Assembly: GCF_026870175.2 (NCBI RefSeq)
Contig: NZ_CP113977.2
Location: 1,984,001-2,048,000 of the forward strand
Direction: 5' to 3'
DNA from: Flavobacterium aestivum
Lineage (GTDB): Bacteria; Bacteroidota; Bacteroidia; Flavobacteriales; Flavobacteriaceae
DNA: 64,000 nt
In this document: piece after piece, positions 24,986 to 33,566 of the stretch
Layout: each line of letters begins with the position of its first letter
Numbering within the stretch: position 1 is the first letter of the stretch
The notes under the pieces: model-generated
What the model saw: only the letters and a program-made list of their open reading frames with translations
Told to the model about the DNA's origin: nothing
Databases searched by the model: none
Translations under genes and position numbers: made by a program

Positions 24986-25273
24986 ATGACGGATATACAA
25001 TTACAAAATTTAAAGATAAATATTTTTAATCAAGCTAAGATATATATAGAGAATATGGGAGAATTTGCTCCTTTTGGTTCTACAATTCTTAATGATATAA
25101 TAGCCCCTGTTGGATATTATAGCAATGAAGAAATGGAGTTACTACCTTTGAGTGGAGTGAGAGTTAAGAATAAAAACTTAATTTTTGGATTTAATAAGGT
25201 ATTAAATTTGAATAAAGTCTTATTAAGCCTAGAAATAAATAATTGTCTTAATAGTAAGATTTATTGTCAGTAG
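24986..25273 (+). pseudogene. Truncated copy of the first immunity gene family
   Basis: A 95-aa frame whose first ~35 residues match the 11683-12066 product (LKINIFNQAKIYIENMGEFA versus LKVNIFYRAKLFIENIKEFA, both followed by PFG). The rest loses similarity (KNKNLIFGFNKVLNLNKVLL) and ends early, 32 residues short, as expected after a frameshift or deletion. No toxin tip lies upstream. It is the last recognisable item of the Rhs array, facing the island integrase. Confidence 0.65.
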
Positions 25274-25290
25274 ATAGACACCTTAAATGC

Positions 25291-25587
25291 TCACTTAACA
25301 TTGTTATCTCCATCCATCAGTTTTTGAATATCATGATAGCGATAATACATAAGCCCGCCAATTTTATTATAGGGAAGAGTCCCATTTATTCTAAGATTCT
25401 GTAAGGTTCCAGCTGAAATGCTTAGAAGTTTACGAACCTCATAACTTTTGAGCCATACTCGTGTTTCCTGGCCTTGTTTTTTAGGATACTGTTGATATCT
25501 ACGAATTTCTTCTAACAGTTCTTTTTTAAATTTTTCTAGGTCATCCTTAGTTATAAGATCCACATTCATAATTCTTATTTTTTGCAT
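25291..25587 (-). CDS. Helix-turn-helix protein (excisionase-like)
   Basis: A 98-aa protein: the N-terminal ~35 residues are a charged helix, then W-L-K-S-Y-E-V-R-K-L-L-S-I-S-A-G-T-L-Q and a wing (LPYNKIGGLMYYRYHDIQKL). This is the HTH_17/MerR-like domain found in many Bacteroidota element proteins next to integrases. It is read in the same direction as the integrase and lies 230 bp downstream of it. Likely a directionality factor or regulator of excision of the island. Confidence 0.8.
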   Translation of the reverse strand: MQKIRIMNVDLITKDDLEKFKKELLEEIRRYQQYPKKQGQETRVWLKSYEVRKLLSISAGTLQNLRINGTLPYNKIGGLMYYRYHDIQKLMDGDNNVK

Positions 25588-25817
25588 TAAACTATACTAT
25601 CTGAACATATAATTCTGCTGGTTATTTACATAATCAATGTAAAATAAAGGAGGGATAGTACTAAAAAAATATAATTGCGTACGTTTGTCCGACTTTGGCT
25701 CTCTTTTATCAGTCAAAATGAAGTTAGGAGCAGTAAGGAGCAGTTAAAATTAAATCCAAATTATACAGGGGAAAGGCGATCTTAATGACTGCCCTTTGAA
25801 TATTAAATTTCTATATT

Positions 25818-27062
25818 TTAATTGTCTGTCACATCCGCAGACATCCTCTCTTTGAGATTTTGCATGTCTTCACTTAGCTTATGCTCTATTACCTTTGCAT
25901 AAATTTGAGTTGTACGAATACTTGTATGGCCGAGCATTTTTGATACACTTTCTATTGGTACTCCATTACTAAGTGTAACAGTAGTTGCAAAAGTATGGCG
26001 TGCGATATGAAATGTTAGTGTCTTTGTTATCCCACAAATGTCTGCGATTTCTTTTAGATAGCCGTTCATTCGTTGGTTTGAAATTACAGGAAACACTGTG
26101 CCGTTATTTTGTGACCTTGGATCATCTCTATATTTCTCTATTAATTCTATTGCTTGTGGTAACAGTGGTACACGTACACTTGTATCTGTCTTTGTTCTAC
26201 TTGTGGATATCCATAACCCTCCATCAATACCAATAATAATGTTATTTGGTGCTAATTCAGTAAGATCAATATATGCTAGTCCTGTATAACAACTGAATAG
26301 AAACATATCTCTTACCTGCCTCAGACGTTCAATACTAAACTTTTTATTTTCTAACCCTAGGAGTTCTTTACTGGTAAGGCATTCTCGCTCCACTTTGTCA
26401 AAATGCTTTTTGAAGCTTGAGAACGGATCTTTGGATAGCCAATCCAATTTTACAGCCATGTTTATCATCTTACGGAGTCTTTCTATGTGTTTCATGATTC
26501 CATTGTTGTTTAGGGGCTTTTGATGGTCCTTCGGTACATAATTTAATAAGTAGCTTTCGAAGTCCAAGATGAATCGATAATTTAGTTCTGAAAGAACAAT
26601 ATCGGTCCTATAGTATTTCTCCATGAGGAATTTTCTTATATAGCGTTGAGTTGTATAATAGTTTTTCATTGTGCCCGATGCCAATTTAATTCCTTGCTGC
26701 TCATTATGATGTTCTATAAGGGATAACAGTGTAGGAGCCAATTTTCCTTTACCAAGCATCCTGTCACGGATTGCAGGACCATCTATTGCAACATCTGAGA
26801 GCAACATCTGTTGGTAGATATTAATAATCTTTGCCTTGAATTGGTTAAGAAACATGTTAAGTTCTGTTATTTCCTTTCGACTTCCCCTTGGCATTCCTTT
26901 TTTTATATCCCATTCCGCAGCAGTTACTGAGCGCTTTATTGAGATTTCTGTACGTTTGCCATTTACTGTTATTCTTGCGCATATCGGCATCTTGCCTTGT
27001 GCCGAAACCTTTTGTACTTTAAGATAAAATAGTACCCCGAATGTGCTGTTCCTTGTTGTCAT
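25818..27062 (-). CDS. IntDOT-type tyrosine integrase of a tRNA-linked island
   Basis: A 414-aa integrase with an arm-binding N-terminal domain (FGVLFYLKVQKVSAQGKMP, then ITVNGKRTEISIKRSV), a SAM-like core-binding domain (~110-210) and a C-terminal catalytic domain. The HxxR motif (FHIARHTFATT), second His (LGHTSIRTT) and Tyr (QIYAKV) are present. The first catalytic Arg is replaced (CYTGLAYIDL has Ala). Loss of this Arg is known for IntDOT-type conjugative transposon integrases, where another Arg compensates. It lies 300 bp from tRNA-Pro and is transcribed away from it, the usual arrangement for an element integrated at a tRNA 3' end. Confidence 0.9.
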   Translation of the reverse strand: MTTRNSTFGVLFYLKVQKVSAQGKMPICARITVNGKRTEISIKRSVTAAEWDIKKGMPRGSRKEITELNMFLNQFKAKIINIYQQMLLSDVAIDGPAIRDRMLGKGKLAPTLLSLIEHHNEQQGIKLASGTMKNYYTTQRYIRKFLMEKYYRTDIVLSELNYRFILDFESYLLNYVPKDHQKPLNNNGIMKHIERLRKMINMAVKLDWLSKDPFSSFKKHFDKVERECLTSKELLGLENKKFSIERLRQVRDMFLFSCYTGLAYIDLTELAPNNIIIGIDGGLWISTSRTKTDTSVRVPLLPQAIELIEKYRDDPRSQNNGTVFPVISNQRMNGYLKEIADICGITKTLTFHIARHTFATTVTLSNGVPIESVSKMLGHTSIRTTQIYAKVIEHKLSEDMQNLKERMSADVTDN

Positions 27063-27212
27063 ATCTACAAAATTTAATGTTTAACATTTTTTTGACACAT
27101 TCATTAAATTTTGGATGTTGCGACTCACGTAAAGATGGAGCAATTATCCAATAAATTTAAAAGTGCCGAACAAAGCACATTGACTGAATATCATGATGTT
27201 AACCCAGTTATT

Positions 27213-27257
27213 GGGACCTAAACTTAAAAAAACAAAATGGGTAGCCGAATAGGTCCC
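27213..27257. repeat. Inverted repeat between integrase and tRNA-Pro
   Basis: TGGGACCTA near 27212-27220 and TAGGTCCCA near 27250-27258 form a 9-bp inverted repeat around ~29 nt, in the integrase upstream region. It might be an arm or core site of the island integrase, a regulatory hairpin, or the trace of a small IS. The rest of 27063-27300 shows no gene. Confidence 0.4.
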
Positions 27258-27304
27258 ATTTAGTTTGATACAACTTGAACATTTTGGAGTTAAAAAATAG
27301 AAAA

Positions 27305-27332
27305 ACCCCTTAAATCATACGATTTAAGGGGT
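27305..27332. terminator. Terminator of tRNA-Pro (bidirectional hairpin)
   Basis: CCCCTTAAATC pairs perfectly with GATTTAAGGGG around ATAC, with A-rich left and T-rich right flanks. It lies 29 bp beyond the tRNA 3' end, so on the minus strand it ends the tRNA transcript. Confidence 0.8.
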
Positions 27333-27360
27333 TTTGACGGCCTATGTAAGGCGTTAGTGT

Positions 27361-27434
27361 CGGGGTGGCAGGATTCGAACCTGCGGCCTCCTGCTCCCAA
27401 AGCAGGCGCGATAACCGGGCTACGCTACACCCCG
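27361..27434 (-). tRNA. tRNA-Pro (anticodon TGG)
   Basis: A 74-nt cloverleaf on the minus strand: acceptor CGGGGTG pairs with CACCCCG; the anticodon arm CCTGC-TTTGGGA-GCAGG shows anticodon TGG; the T arm contains GGTTCGAATCC. No CCA is encoded. Its 3' end faces the integrase at 25818-27062, which makes it the likely integration target. A partial copy of its 3' end is not found elsewhere in the window, so the far attachment site must lie beyond the left edge or be lost. Confidence 0.95.
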
Positions 27435-27557
27435 TATTGCGAGTGCAAATATAAGGTTTAATTCTGCTTTTCAAAATTTTTTTTGAGAAATAAATAAAAT
27501 TTATTTTGACATCAGTTTTTTGGATTTATAAGAGTGTGGATTTTTTATAATAAAGAG

Positions 27558-27565
27558 TACATTTG
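27558..27565 (+). promoter_or_regulatory. Promoter -7 box of trxB
   Basis: TACATTTG fits the Bacteroidota consensus TAnnTTTG and lies about 20 bp upstream of the trxB start. No convincing -33 TTG at the ideal distance. Confidence 0.55.
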
Positions 27566-27585
27566 CATTTCAAAAAATATAAATT

Positions 27586-28560
27586 ATGTCGGATACAATA
27601 GAAAAAATCAAATGCCTTATTATAGGTTCTGGTCCAGCAGGTTATACTGCGGCCATATACGCAGCTAGAGCCAACATGAATCCTGTTTTGTACCAAGGGA
27701 TGCAACCAGGTGGTCAATTGACTACTACCAATGAAGTAGAAAACTTTCCAGGTTATGTAGATGGTGTTACTGGTCCGGAAATGATGATACAGTTGCAAAA
27801 TCAAGCAAAACGTTTTGGTGCCGATATCCGAGATGGTTGGGCAACAAAGGTTGATTTCTCTGGAGACGTTCATAAAGTTTGGATTAATGATACTATAGAA
27901 TTACACTGTGAAACGGTGATTATTTCTACTGGAGCTTCGGCTAAATACTTGAATATACCGTCTGAGCAACATTATTTAAAAATGGGTGGTGGAGTTTCGG
28001 CTTGTGCTGTTTGTGATGGATTCTTTTATAGAAATCAAGAAGTTGTTATTGTTGGAGCAGGGGACTCAGCTTGTGAGGAAGCGCATTATTTGTCTAAATT
28101 ATGCTCGAAAGTAACAATGTTGGTTCGTAGCGAAAAATTTAGAGCTTCTAAGATTATGGAAGAACGTGTTCGCAAAACCGAAAACATTACCATCTTGATG
28201 AATCATGATACTGTAGATGTATTAGGAGACGAGCAAGTGGTTACTGGTGTAAAAGTTAAGAACAAAACCACTGGAGAGATTTTTGATATTCCAGCTACAG
28301 GTTTCTTCGTGGCAATTGGTCACCAACCTAACACAGAAATTTTCAAAGAGTATATAACACTGGATGAAACAGGATATATTGTAAATACTCCGGGTACATC
28401 AAAAACAAATGTAAATGGTGTATTCGTAGCTGGTGATGCTGCAGATCATGTATACCGCCAAGCAATTACGGCTGCAGGTACGGGTTGTATGGCTGCTCTT
28501 GATGCCGAAAGATATTTGGCTTCTATAGAACATGTTCAATTAGAAAAATGTGTGAATTAA
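27586..28560 (+). CDS. trxB: Thioredoxin-disulfide reductase
   Basis: A 324-aa flavoprotein of normal TrxB length. It has an N-terminal FAD-binding GSGPAGYTAAIYAAR, the redox-active pair C140-A-V-C143 in SACAVCDGFFYR, an NADPH-binding GAGDSACEEA, and a C-terminal FAD motif (VFVAGDAADHVYRQAITAAG). It uses NADPH to reduce thioredoxin and so supports cytoplasmic thiol homeostasis. The active site is CAVC, where many bacterial enzymes have CATC; this change is common and should not prevent function. It has its own promoter and terminator and marks the resumption of core chromosomal genes beyond the island. Confidence 0.95.
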   Translation: MSDTIEKIKCLIIGSGPAGYTAAIYAARANMNPVLYQGMQPGGQLTTTNEVENFPGYVDGVTGPEMMIQLQNQAKRFGADIRDGWATKVDFSGDVHKVWINDTIELHCETVIISTGASAKYLNIPSEQHYLKMGGGVSACAVCDGFFYRNQEVVIVGAGDSACEEAHYLSKLCSKVTMLVRSEKFRASKIMEERVRKTENITILMNHDTVDVLGDEQVVTGVKVKNKTTGEIFDIPATGFFVAIGHQPNTEIFKEYITLDETGYIVNTPGTSKTNVNGVFVAGDAADHVYRQAITAAGTGCMAALDAERYLASIEHVQLEKCVN

Positions 28561-28582
28561 TTTTTTGAAACCCACATAAAAA

Positions 28583-28610
28583 AAGTCCCAATTTAGTTGG
28601 GACTTTTTTT
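28583..28610. terminator. Terminator between trxB and the GIN-domain gene
   Basis: AAGTCCCAA pairs with TTGGGACTT, with A7 and T7 flanks, so it can serve both converging genes. Confidence 0.85.
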
Positions 28611-28632
28611 ATGGAAATAAATTAAGGAATTT

Positions 28633-29475
28633 TTATTTTAATTTCTTGATGAGTTGTGCTTCGCCTAAAAATTTGCGAACCTCAATTTGTGGAGTTCCTA
28701 ATAAGTTGATTTTTGAACTATCACTGGCGTCAACAATCAATTTTGTTTCGGCTAAAGCATTACAAACTGAATAGCCTTCGGTGGTAATATCAGCATTTTT
28801 TATGTTGAATCTACTTCCCGTAAAAACGGTGTTATTGTCTAAACGAATAACGGCATTGGTAGCATCACCTTCTATAGTGGCTACTGATTTTTGATACAGG
28901 TCAAAAGCTAAATCTGTTGTAGTAAATAATGCTTTGATTTGTGCATTTTTACTCAATTCTACTTTTGCTTTTTCGGCTTTCAGATTGAGTTCTATTTTTG
29001 TTTTGTCATCAGCTTTTAAAGTGAAATTTTTAGAATTCACATTCAAATACAATTTGGCAAAATCAAATGTCGAAAAGGTAATGTCATCTAGCATGACAGC
29101 TTCTATTGCATTTACAGTAGTTGAGTTTTTGGCAAGCACTGTTTTTAAATCATTGGTGTATTTTATCCATACCGTTAGTTTCTTGAAAGAGTTGGCTTCT
29201 TTGGAGGTATAAATACGAAGCGTTTTTTCTTTGATGTCAAATGAAATGATTTCGTGTAAATTGTCATCAGCTTCAATCTTTATTTCATTCTTAGTGCCTT
29301 TCTCTAAGAAAACAGTTAGGTTGTCTTCGATTTCAAGAGCGGTAAAATCACCAATCTCTTTTGGTTTTTCGGTAACGATTTTAGAACCTTTTATTTTTTC
29401 TTTGTTTTGACCAATGGCCAAGGTAGTGGTTAGTAGGAATAGTAGAATTGTGTGGGATAGTCTCATTTTATTCAA
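28633..29475 (-). CDS. Secreted GIN (DUF2807) domain protein
   Basis: A 280-aa protein with a signal peptide (hydrophobic core ending at TTLAIGQ) and a GIN domain: the typical FTALEIEDNLTVFLEKG start, then KIEADDNLHEIISFDI and beta-helical strands. Such proteins are periplasmic or surface adhesin-like, of unknown role, and common in Bacteroidota. It has the same domain as the product at 35974-36714 but little overall identity. A minus-strand -7 box lies just upstream. Confidence 0.8.
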   Translation of the reverse strand: MNKMRLSHTILLFLLTTTLAIGQNKEKIKGSKIVTEKPKEIGDFTALEIEDNLTVFLEKGTKNEIKIEADDNLHEIISFDIKEKTLRIYTSKEANSFKKLTVWIKYTNDLKTVLAKNSTTVNAIEAVMLDDITFSTFDFAKLYLNVNSKNFTLKADDKTKIELNLKAEKAKVELSKNAQIKALFTTTDLAFDLYQKSVATIEGDATNAVIRLDNNTVFTGSRFNIKNADITTEGYSVCNALAETKLIVDASDSSKINLLGTPQIEVRKFLGEAQLIKKLK

Positions 29476-29488
29476 TTAGGTTTTTCTA

Positions 29489-29496
29489 CAAATATA
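29489..29496 (-). promoter_or_regulatory. Promoter -7 box of the GIN-domain gene
   Basis: The minus-strand sequence TATATTTG fits TAnnTTTG, 14 bp upstream of the start codon at 29475. Confidence 0.5.
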
Positions 29497-30031
29497 GAAA
29501 AAACATTCATTTTTCTTAGAGGATGAAGTCGATGTTTTGAGGATTGTTGTGGTTTGTGTTGGTCTTTAATATTTAAAATTGTGATGGTATTGATTGAACA
29601 GTTTTTGTGATTTTTAATATTAAAAATACTGTAAAGATGATTTTTTTGATGTTTTTTCATCTAAAAAAAAATCATCTTTTTAGGTTTATTGAGAGGCATT
29701 TCTTGTTTATACGGCTTTATTGCTTACTGTGTTTTTTGAGTGCGATGAACTTTTGTAGCTTTAATGCTATGCTTTTTTACTTTGTGGAATGTGTGGCTTT
29801 TAGGTTTTTTCAGGTTATTTATTTGTGAATAATTTACAAAATTGGCTTTTTTTTTATCAGATACAAAATTTACTTTTTTTATTGTTGTTGAAAGTTCTTT
29901 TTTTATTGTTTATTGTGTTTTTCTTTGTAAAATAAGATTAATTGGTACGTATTGATAATTTAGTTACTATAAAAATTGTTTTTATTGAATAATTAACAAA
30001 ATTTTGCGTGTTCTAAATTTAAAAGTAAAAT
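29497..30031. other. AT-rich intergenic region upstream of the TonB receptor
   Basis: About 535 bp between two divergent genes, very rich in T tracts. Two short frames (29472-29660 minus, 29607-29828 plus) have no start context or domain and look spurious. The receptor promoter should lie near the 3' end; no perfect TAnnTTTG box is visible (nearest TAAATTTA at about 30013). Confidence 0.4.
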
Positions 30032-32806
30032 ATGAAAAGATTGATTTTTTGTTTTGCCTTTTTGTTGGTTTTGTTAAGTACAACAAAAGCAACATCACAG
30101 GTGAAAATTACAGGTATGGTAAAAGAAAATAAGGAAAAGTTGAATCTTCCGGGAGCGATTGTAACTCTGGAAGGTCCTTCTCATGAAATTGTAAAAAAAG
30201 ACTATGCCGATTTTGATGGTAGTTTCACTTTGAGTGCAGATGTTAAATCGGGAACTATTGTTGTGAATTTTTTTGGTTATGTAATTAAAAAAATACCGTT
30301 TACTGTTAAAGACGCTCCAGTAATCGATTTAGGTATAATCTATCTAGTTGAAAGTGGATCAATAGTTAAGGATTTGAAAGCAAAATCATCTAGTATTGAT
30401 ATCGCAAAAGACAGAAAGACTCCTATTGCTTCCTCTACAATTAGAGGGTTTGAATTGAAAGAGCGTATCGGGAATAAAGACTTTGTTGAAGTTACAAGCA
30501 ATATTCCAGGGGTGTACACTTCAAAAAGTAATGGTAGTTTTTCTGAATCGAATATGTTTATTCGTGGGTATAAACAAGACAACATGGCATTAATGGTTGA
30601 TGGTATTCCGCTTTCTGATGTAGAAACGGGTAATATTGACTGGTCTGGATTAATGTCAATCAACGATGCGGTAAGTTCAGTTCAGTTACAACGCGGATTG
30701 GGAGCTTCTAAATTAGGAAACTCTTCTGTTGCAGGAACAATGAACTTAATTTTAAGAGATTCAGATTCTAAAAGAGGAGGATATGTATTTAATACAGTCG
30801 GAAATGATGGTTTCTCAAAATTTGCAGCGTCTCTTTCTACAGGAAGATTAAAGAATGGATTTTCTGCTAACTTATTGTTATCTAATACAAGAGGTGATGG
30901 ATATGTTAAATCTACAGATTTTGAGGCTTTTTCTTATTTTGTTGCTTTAGGTTTTGCCAAAGGAAAGCATGATTTTCAAGTAAAAGTATTTGGTTCTCCA
31001 CAATGGCACAATCAGAGAAGTTCTCGAATTGCTATTTCTAGTTATCCAGGGTACAATACAAACGATATTGACCGAAAATACAATCCTAATTGGGGATATT
31101 TGAATGGTGAAAAATCAAGTACCAGCACGAATTATGGTCACACTCCTCTAGGTATATTAGAATGGAACTGGAATCTTACTAAAGATACCCAGTTGTCTAC
31201 AAAGTTATACGGATCTACAGGTACTAAGGGACAAACTCTACTTGCAGGAGGAATACAAGGAGATAGTTTTTATTTGGATAATAATGGTCAAATGGATCTT
31301 GATTTTATCTCAAAATACAACAGCGGTGTTCCGGCTAACTACAATGGTGTAGAATATACCAGAATGGCTCAGCCTACAGGAGGGTTTATTAACTCGCTTA
31401 ATGATGGATATAATTATGATTCTATGGACAACACTACAGGTGTTACACTAGTATCAGAAATAAGTAATAATACCTTTTACGGAGGTATCATGAACTTAAA
31501 ATCGGATTTAACTAAGAACATAACTTTCAATGTGGGTATCGATGGAAGAAGTTCTGTGTTGAATAAAACAAAATACGTAAATAACCTTTATGGTGCTGAC
31601 GGTTATGCTTTCAACAGAAAGAATATGACTGATTATACGAGTGAAACTTTTAAAGCAAAACCATCGTACAATATTTTTGATTTAAAAAACGAAGGTGTTT
31701 CTGTAGATTACAACTATGATGCTATACTTAAGTATTTAGATGCCTACGCTCAACTAGAATACAGCATAGGGAAATTAAACGTTTTTGGTCAGGCAGGTTT
31801 CAACCGTGAGTTTATTGAGCGTGTAGATTATAAACCTCTTGGAGCTCCTGTAGCTGTATCTACTGGAGTTAAAGAAGCAGACGGTTACAGTGCTAAGCTT
31901 GGAGTTAATTATAATATTACACATAAACAAAATATTTGGGCGAATATGGGAACGGTTTCTAAGCCTCCTGTTTTTGTAACGGTTTATAGTGGATTGAATA
32001 ATTTTATTAATCCGGAGATTGTAAACGAAAAATTTGAATCGTTTGAGATAGGATATGGTTTCCGTTCAAGGTATTTTACTTTCAATACCAATGTATATTT
32101 GTCGAAACATAAAAATGCAGAGATTCCGTATTATACACCAACTCTTGGAAACTTCGGAACAACTTCTGGTATAAACAGAGCACACAGAGGAGTTGAACTT
32201 GATTTTACAGCACCATTGTTTTCTAAGTTTATGCTAAAAGGATTTTTCTCTTACGGAAACTGTGTATATGATACCAATACTGAATATAAATCTTTTAATA
32301 CTACAACTCAAACCTTTGATAGATCAGTATTGTTAACAGATGGAATTAAAGTTGGTGGTGCGCCACAATTAATGACTGGTATTGGAGCTGCTTATTCATT
32401 GTTTGATAAATTTACTTTTGGATCAAATGTAAAATACTTTGATGATTTCTATTCTACAGCCGATTTAGAAAAGTTTGATCCGATTTTCTATGGTGAAGAT
32501 GCATATAAAGAAACTATTAAATTACCTAGTTTTGCTGTAATGGATGCTTTTGTTTCATATCGTTTACTTATGAACAAAGGAGCTCAAGCATTAGATCTTC
32601 GTTTTAATATGGACAATATCTTAAATAGATTATACATTACCGAATCTAATTCTAGTATTAGAAAATCAGATTATGTTAATAGTTATAATTTAAATGAGGG
32701 TACTTACGAAAGTACTAACAAAATTTATAAAGGATTGGCAGATGGTAATAATGCCTATTTTGGTTTTGGAAGAACTTGGAACTTCACAGTTCGTTATGAA
32801 TTCTAA
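30032..32806 (+). CDS. TonB-dependent outer-membrane receptor
   Basis: A 924-aa protein with a signal peptide and an N-terminal carboxypeptidase-like regulatory domain (residues ~25-105, ITGMVKENKEKLNLPGAIV). The plug follows (~130-240: TPIASSTIRGFELKE, then FIRGYKQDNMALMVDGIPL), and a 22-strand-type barrel ends in the aromatic terminal strand (TWNFTVRYEF). These receptors take up large substrates such as siderophores or glycans using TonB energy. No SusD partner follows, which argues against a polysaccharide-utilisation locus; iron-complex uptake is possible but unproven. The gene is monocistronic, with a terminator at 32828. Confidence 0.9.
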   Translation: MKRLIFCFAFLLVLLSTTKATSQVKITGMVKENKEKLNLPGAIVTLEGPSHEIVKKDYADFDGSFTLSADVKSGTIVVNFFGYVIKKIPFTVKDAPVIDLGIIYLVESGSIVKDLKAKSSSIDIAKDRKTPIASSTIRGFELKERIGNKDFVEVTSNIPGVYTSKSNGSFSESNMFIRGYKQDNMALMVDGIPLSDVETGNIDWSGLMSINDAVSSVQLQRGLGASKLGNSSVAGTMNLILRDSDSKRGGYVFNTVGNDGFSKFAASLSTGRLKNGFSANLLLSNTRGDGYVKSTDFEAFSYFVALGFAKGKHDFQVKVFGSPQWHNQRSSRIAISSYPGYNTNDIDRKYNPNWGYLNGEKSSTSTNYGHTPLGILEWNWNLTKDTQLSTKLYGSTGTKGQTLLAGGIQGDSFYLDNNGQMDLDFISKYNSGVPANYNGVEYTRMAQPTGGFINSLNDGYNYDSMDNTTGVTLVSEISNNTFYGGIMNLKSDLTKNITFNVGIDGRSSVLNKTKYVNNLYGADGYAFNRKNMTDYTSETFKAKPSYNIFDLKNEGVSVDYNYDAILKYLDAYAQLEYSIGKLNVFGQAGFNREFIERVDYKPLGAPVAVSTGVKEADGYSAKLGVNYNITHKQNIWANMGTVSKPPVFVTVYSGLNNFINPEIVNEKFESFEIGYGFRSRYFTFNTNVYLSKHKNAEIPYYTPTLGNFGTTSGINRAHRGVELDFTAPLFSKFMLKGFFSYGNCVYDTNTEYKSFNTTTQTFDRSVLLTDGIKVGGAPQLMTGIGAAYSLFDKFTFGSNVKYFDDFYSTADLEKFDPIFYGEDAYKETIKLPSFAVMDAFVSYRLLMNKGAQALDLRFNMDNILNRLYITESNSSIRKSDYVNSYNLNEGTYESTNKIYKGLADGNNAYFGFGRTWNFTVRYEF

Positions 32807-32827
32807 TTTATCGTAATTAAAATCTTA

Positions 32828-32860
32828 AAAAAGGTTGTCTCGCTTGAGACAGCCTTTTTA
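32828..32860 (+). terminator. Terminator after TonB receptor
   Basis: AAAAAGG-T-TGTCTC pairs with GAGACAGCCTTTTT around a 4-nt loop. Confidence 0.85.
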
Positions 32861-32995
32861 AATATTAGTTACTAATCAAACGTATATATTGTGTTTTATA
32901 AACATGTATAATTGGCGACAGGCAAAAAGAGTTAAGTTGCCACTAGATTAGTAATGTTATAAAGTAAATAGGTATGTTTATTAAAATTTTGAATA

Positions 32996-33427
32996 ATGAT
33001 TAAATCTAAAATTGTTTTTTTTGCGGTGTTTTTCCTTTCTTCGCTTTCGGTTGCTTTTGCTCAGAAGGTAGATTTTGGTTCTAATTATATCTCGATGAAT
33101 CAAACTGAATGGTTGAAATTTGGACCTGATAATTCTTATGATGATGCTTTGAATTTGTTGAATGATGAGGGACAGCCCATTATTTTAATTCGTTTTTTGT
33201 CAAGTGTTAATGTTGATTTGCAATCTGAAATAAATCCAGAAGGTATAATATACTATGCAAATGTTAAGTTTTTGTCTTTGAATAAAGAATTCGAAATTCA
33301 GGATGATAAAAATAATGTTTTAGCATTGTTGTTTAGGTCTAATGTTGTAAATGTTGATAAGACACTGAATGTTAGCAATGTGAATTCTTTGAAGGGTAAG
33401 TTCACTCAACTGTTTTCTAATAAATAA
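32996..33427 (+). CDS. Small secreted protein of unknown function
   Basis: A 143-aa protein with a clear signal peptide (FFLSSLSVAFAQ, cleavage around residue 22). The mature part is acidic, with strands NYISMNQTEWLKFG and EFEIQDDKNNVLALLFRS. No cysteine, repeat or known domain is visible. It lies between the TonB receptor and the M1 peptidase with its own terminator. I cannot assign a function. Confidence 0.7.
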   Translation: MIKSKIVFFAVFFLSSLSVAFAQKVDFGSNYISMNQTEWLKFGPDNSYDDALNLLNDEGQPIILIRFLSSVNVDLQSEINPEGIIYYANVKFLSLNKEFEIQDDKNNVLALLFRSNVVNVDKTLNVSNVNSLKGKFTQLFSNK

Positions 33428-33484
33428 TTTTTTTGGAGCGTAAGGGCTGCATGATTTAATTAGAATTTTGGTTTTTATAGATAT

Positions 33485-33519
33485 AAAAAAATCATCCACT
33501 TTTGATGGATGATTTTTTT
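33485..33519. terminator. Bidirectional terminator between convergent genes
   Basis: AAAAAATCATCCA pairs with TGGATGATTTTTT around a 6-nt loop. It serves the small secreted protein gene and the M1 peptidase gene. Confidence 0.85.
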
Positions 33520-33566
33520 TATTTTAATAGGAAAGTAATATAATTTCCTGATAGAGAACTTTGTTT

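Noticed and set aside
29472-29828. Two short frames in the spacer before the TonB receptor
   Set aside because: Low-complexity products from T-rich DNA, no start signals.
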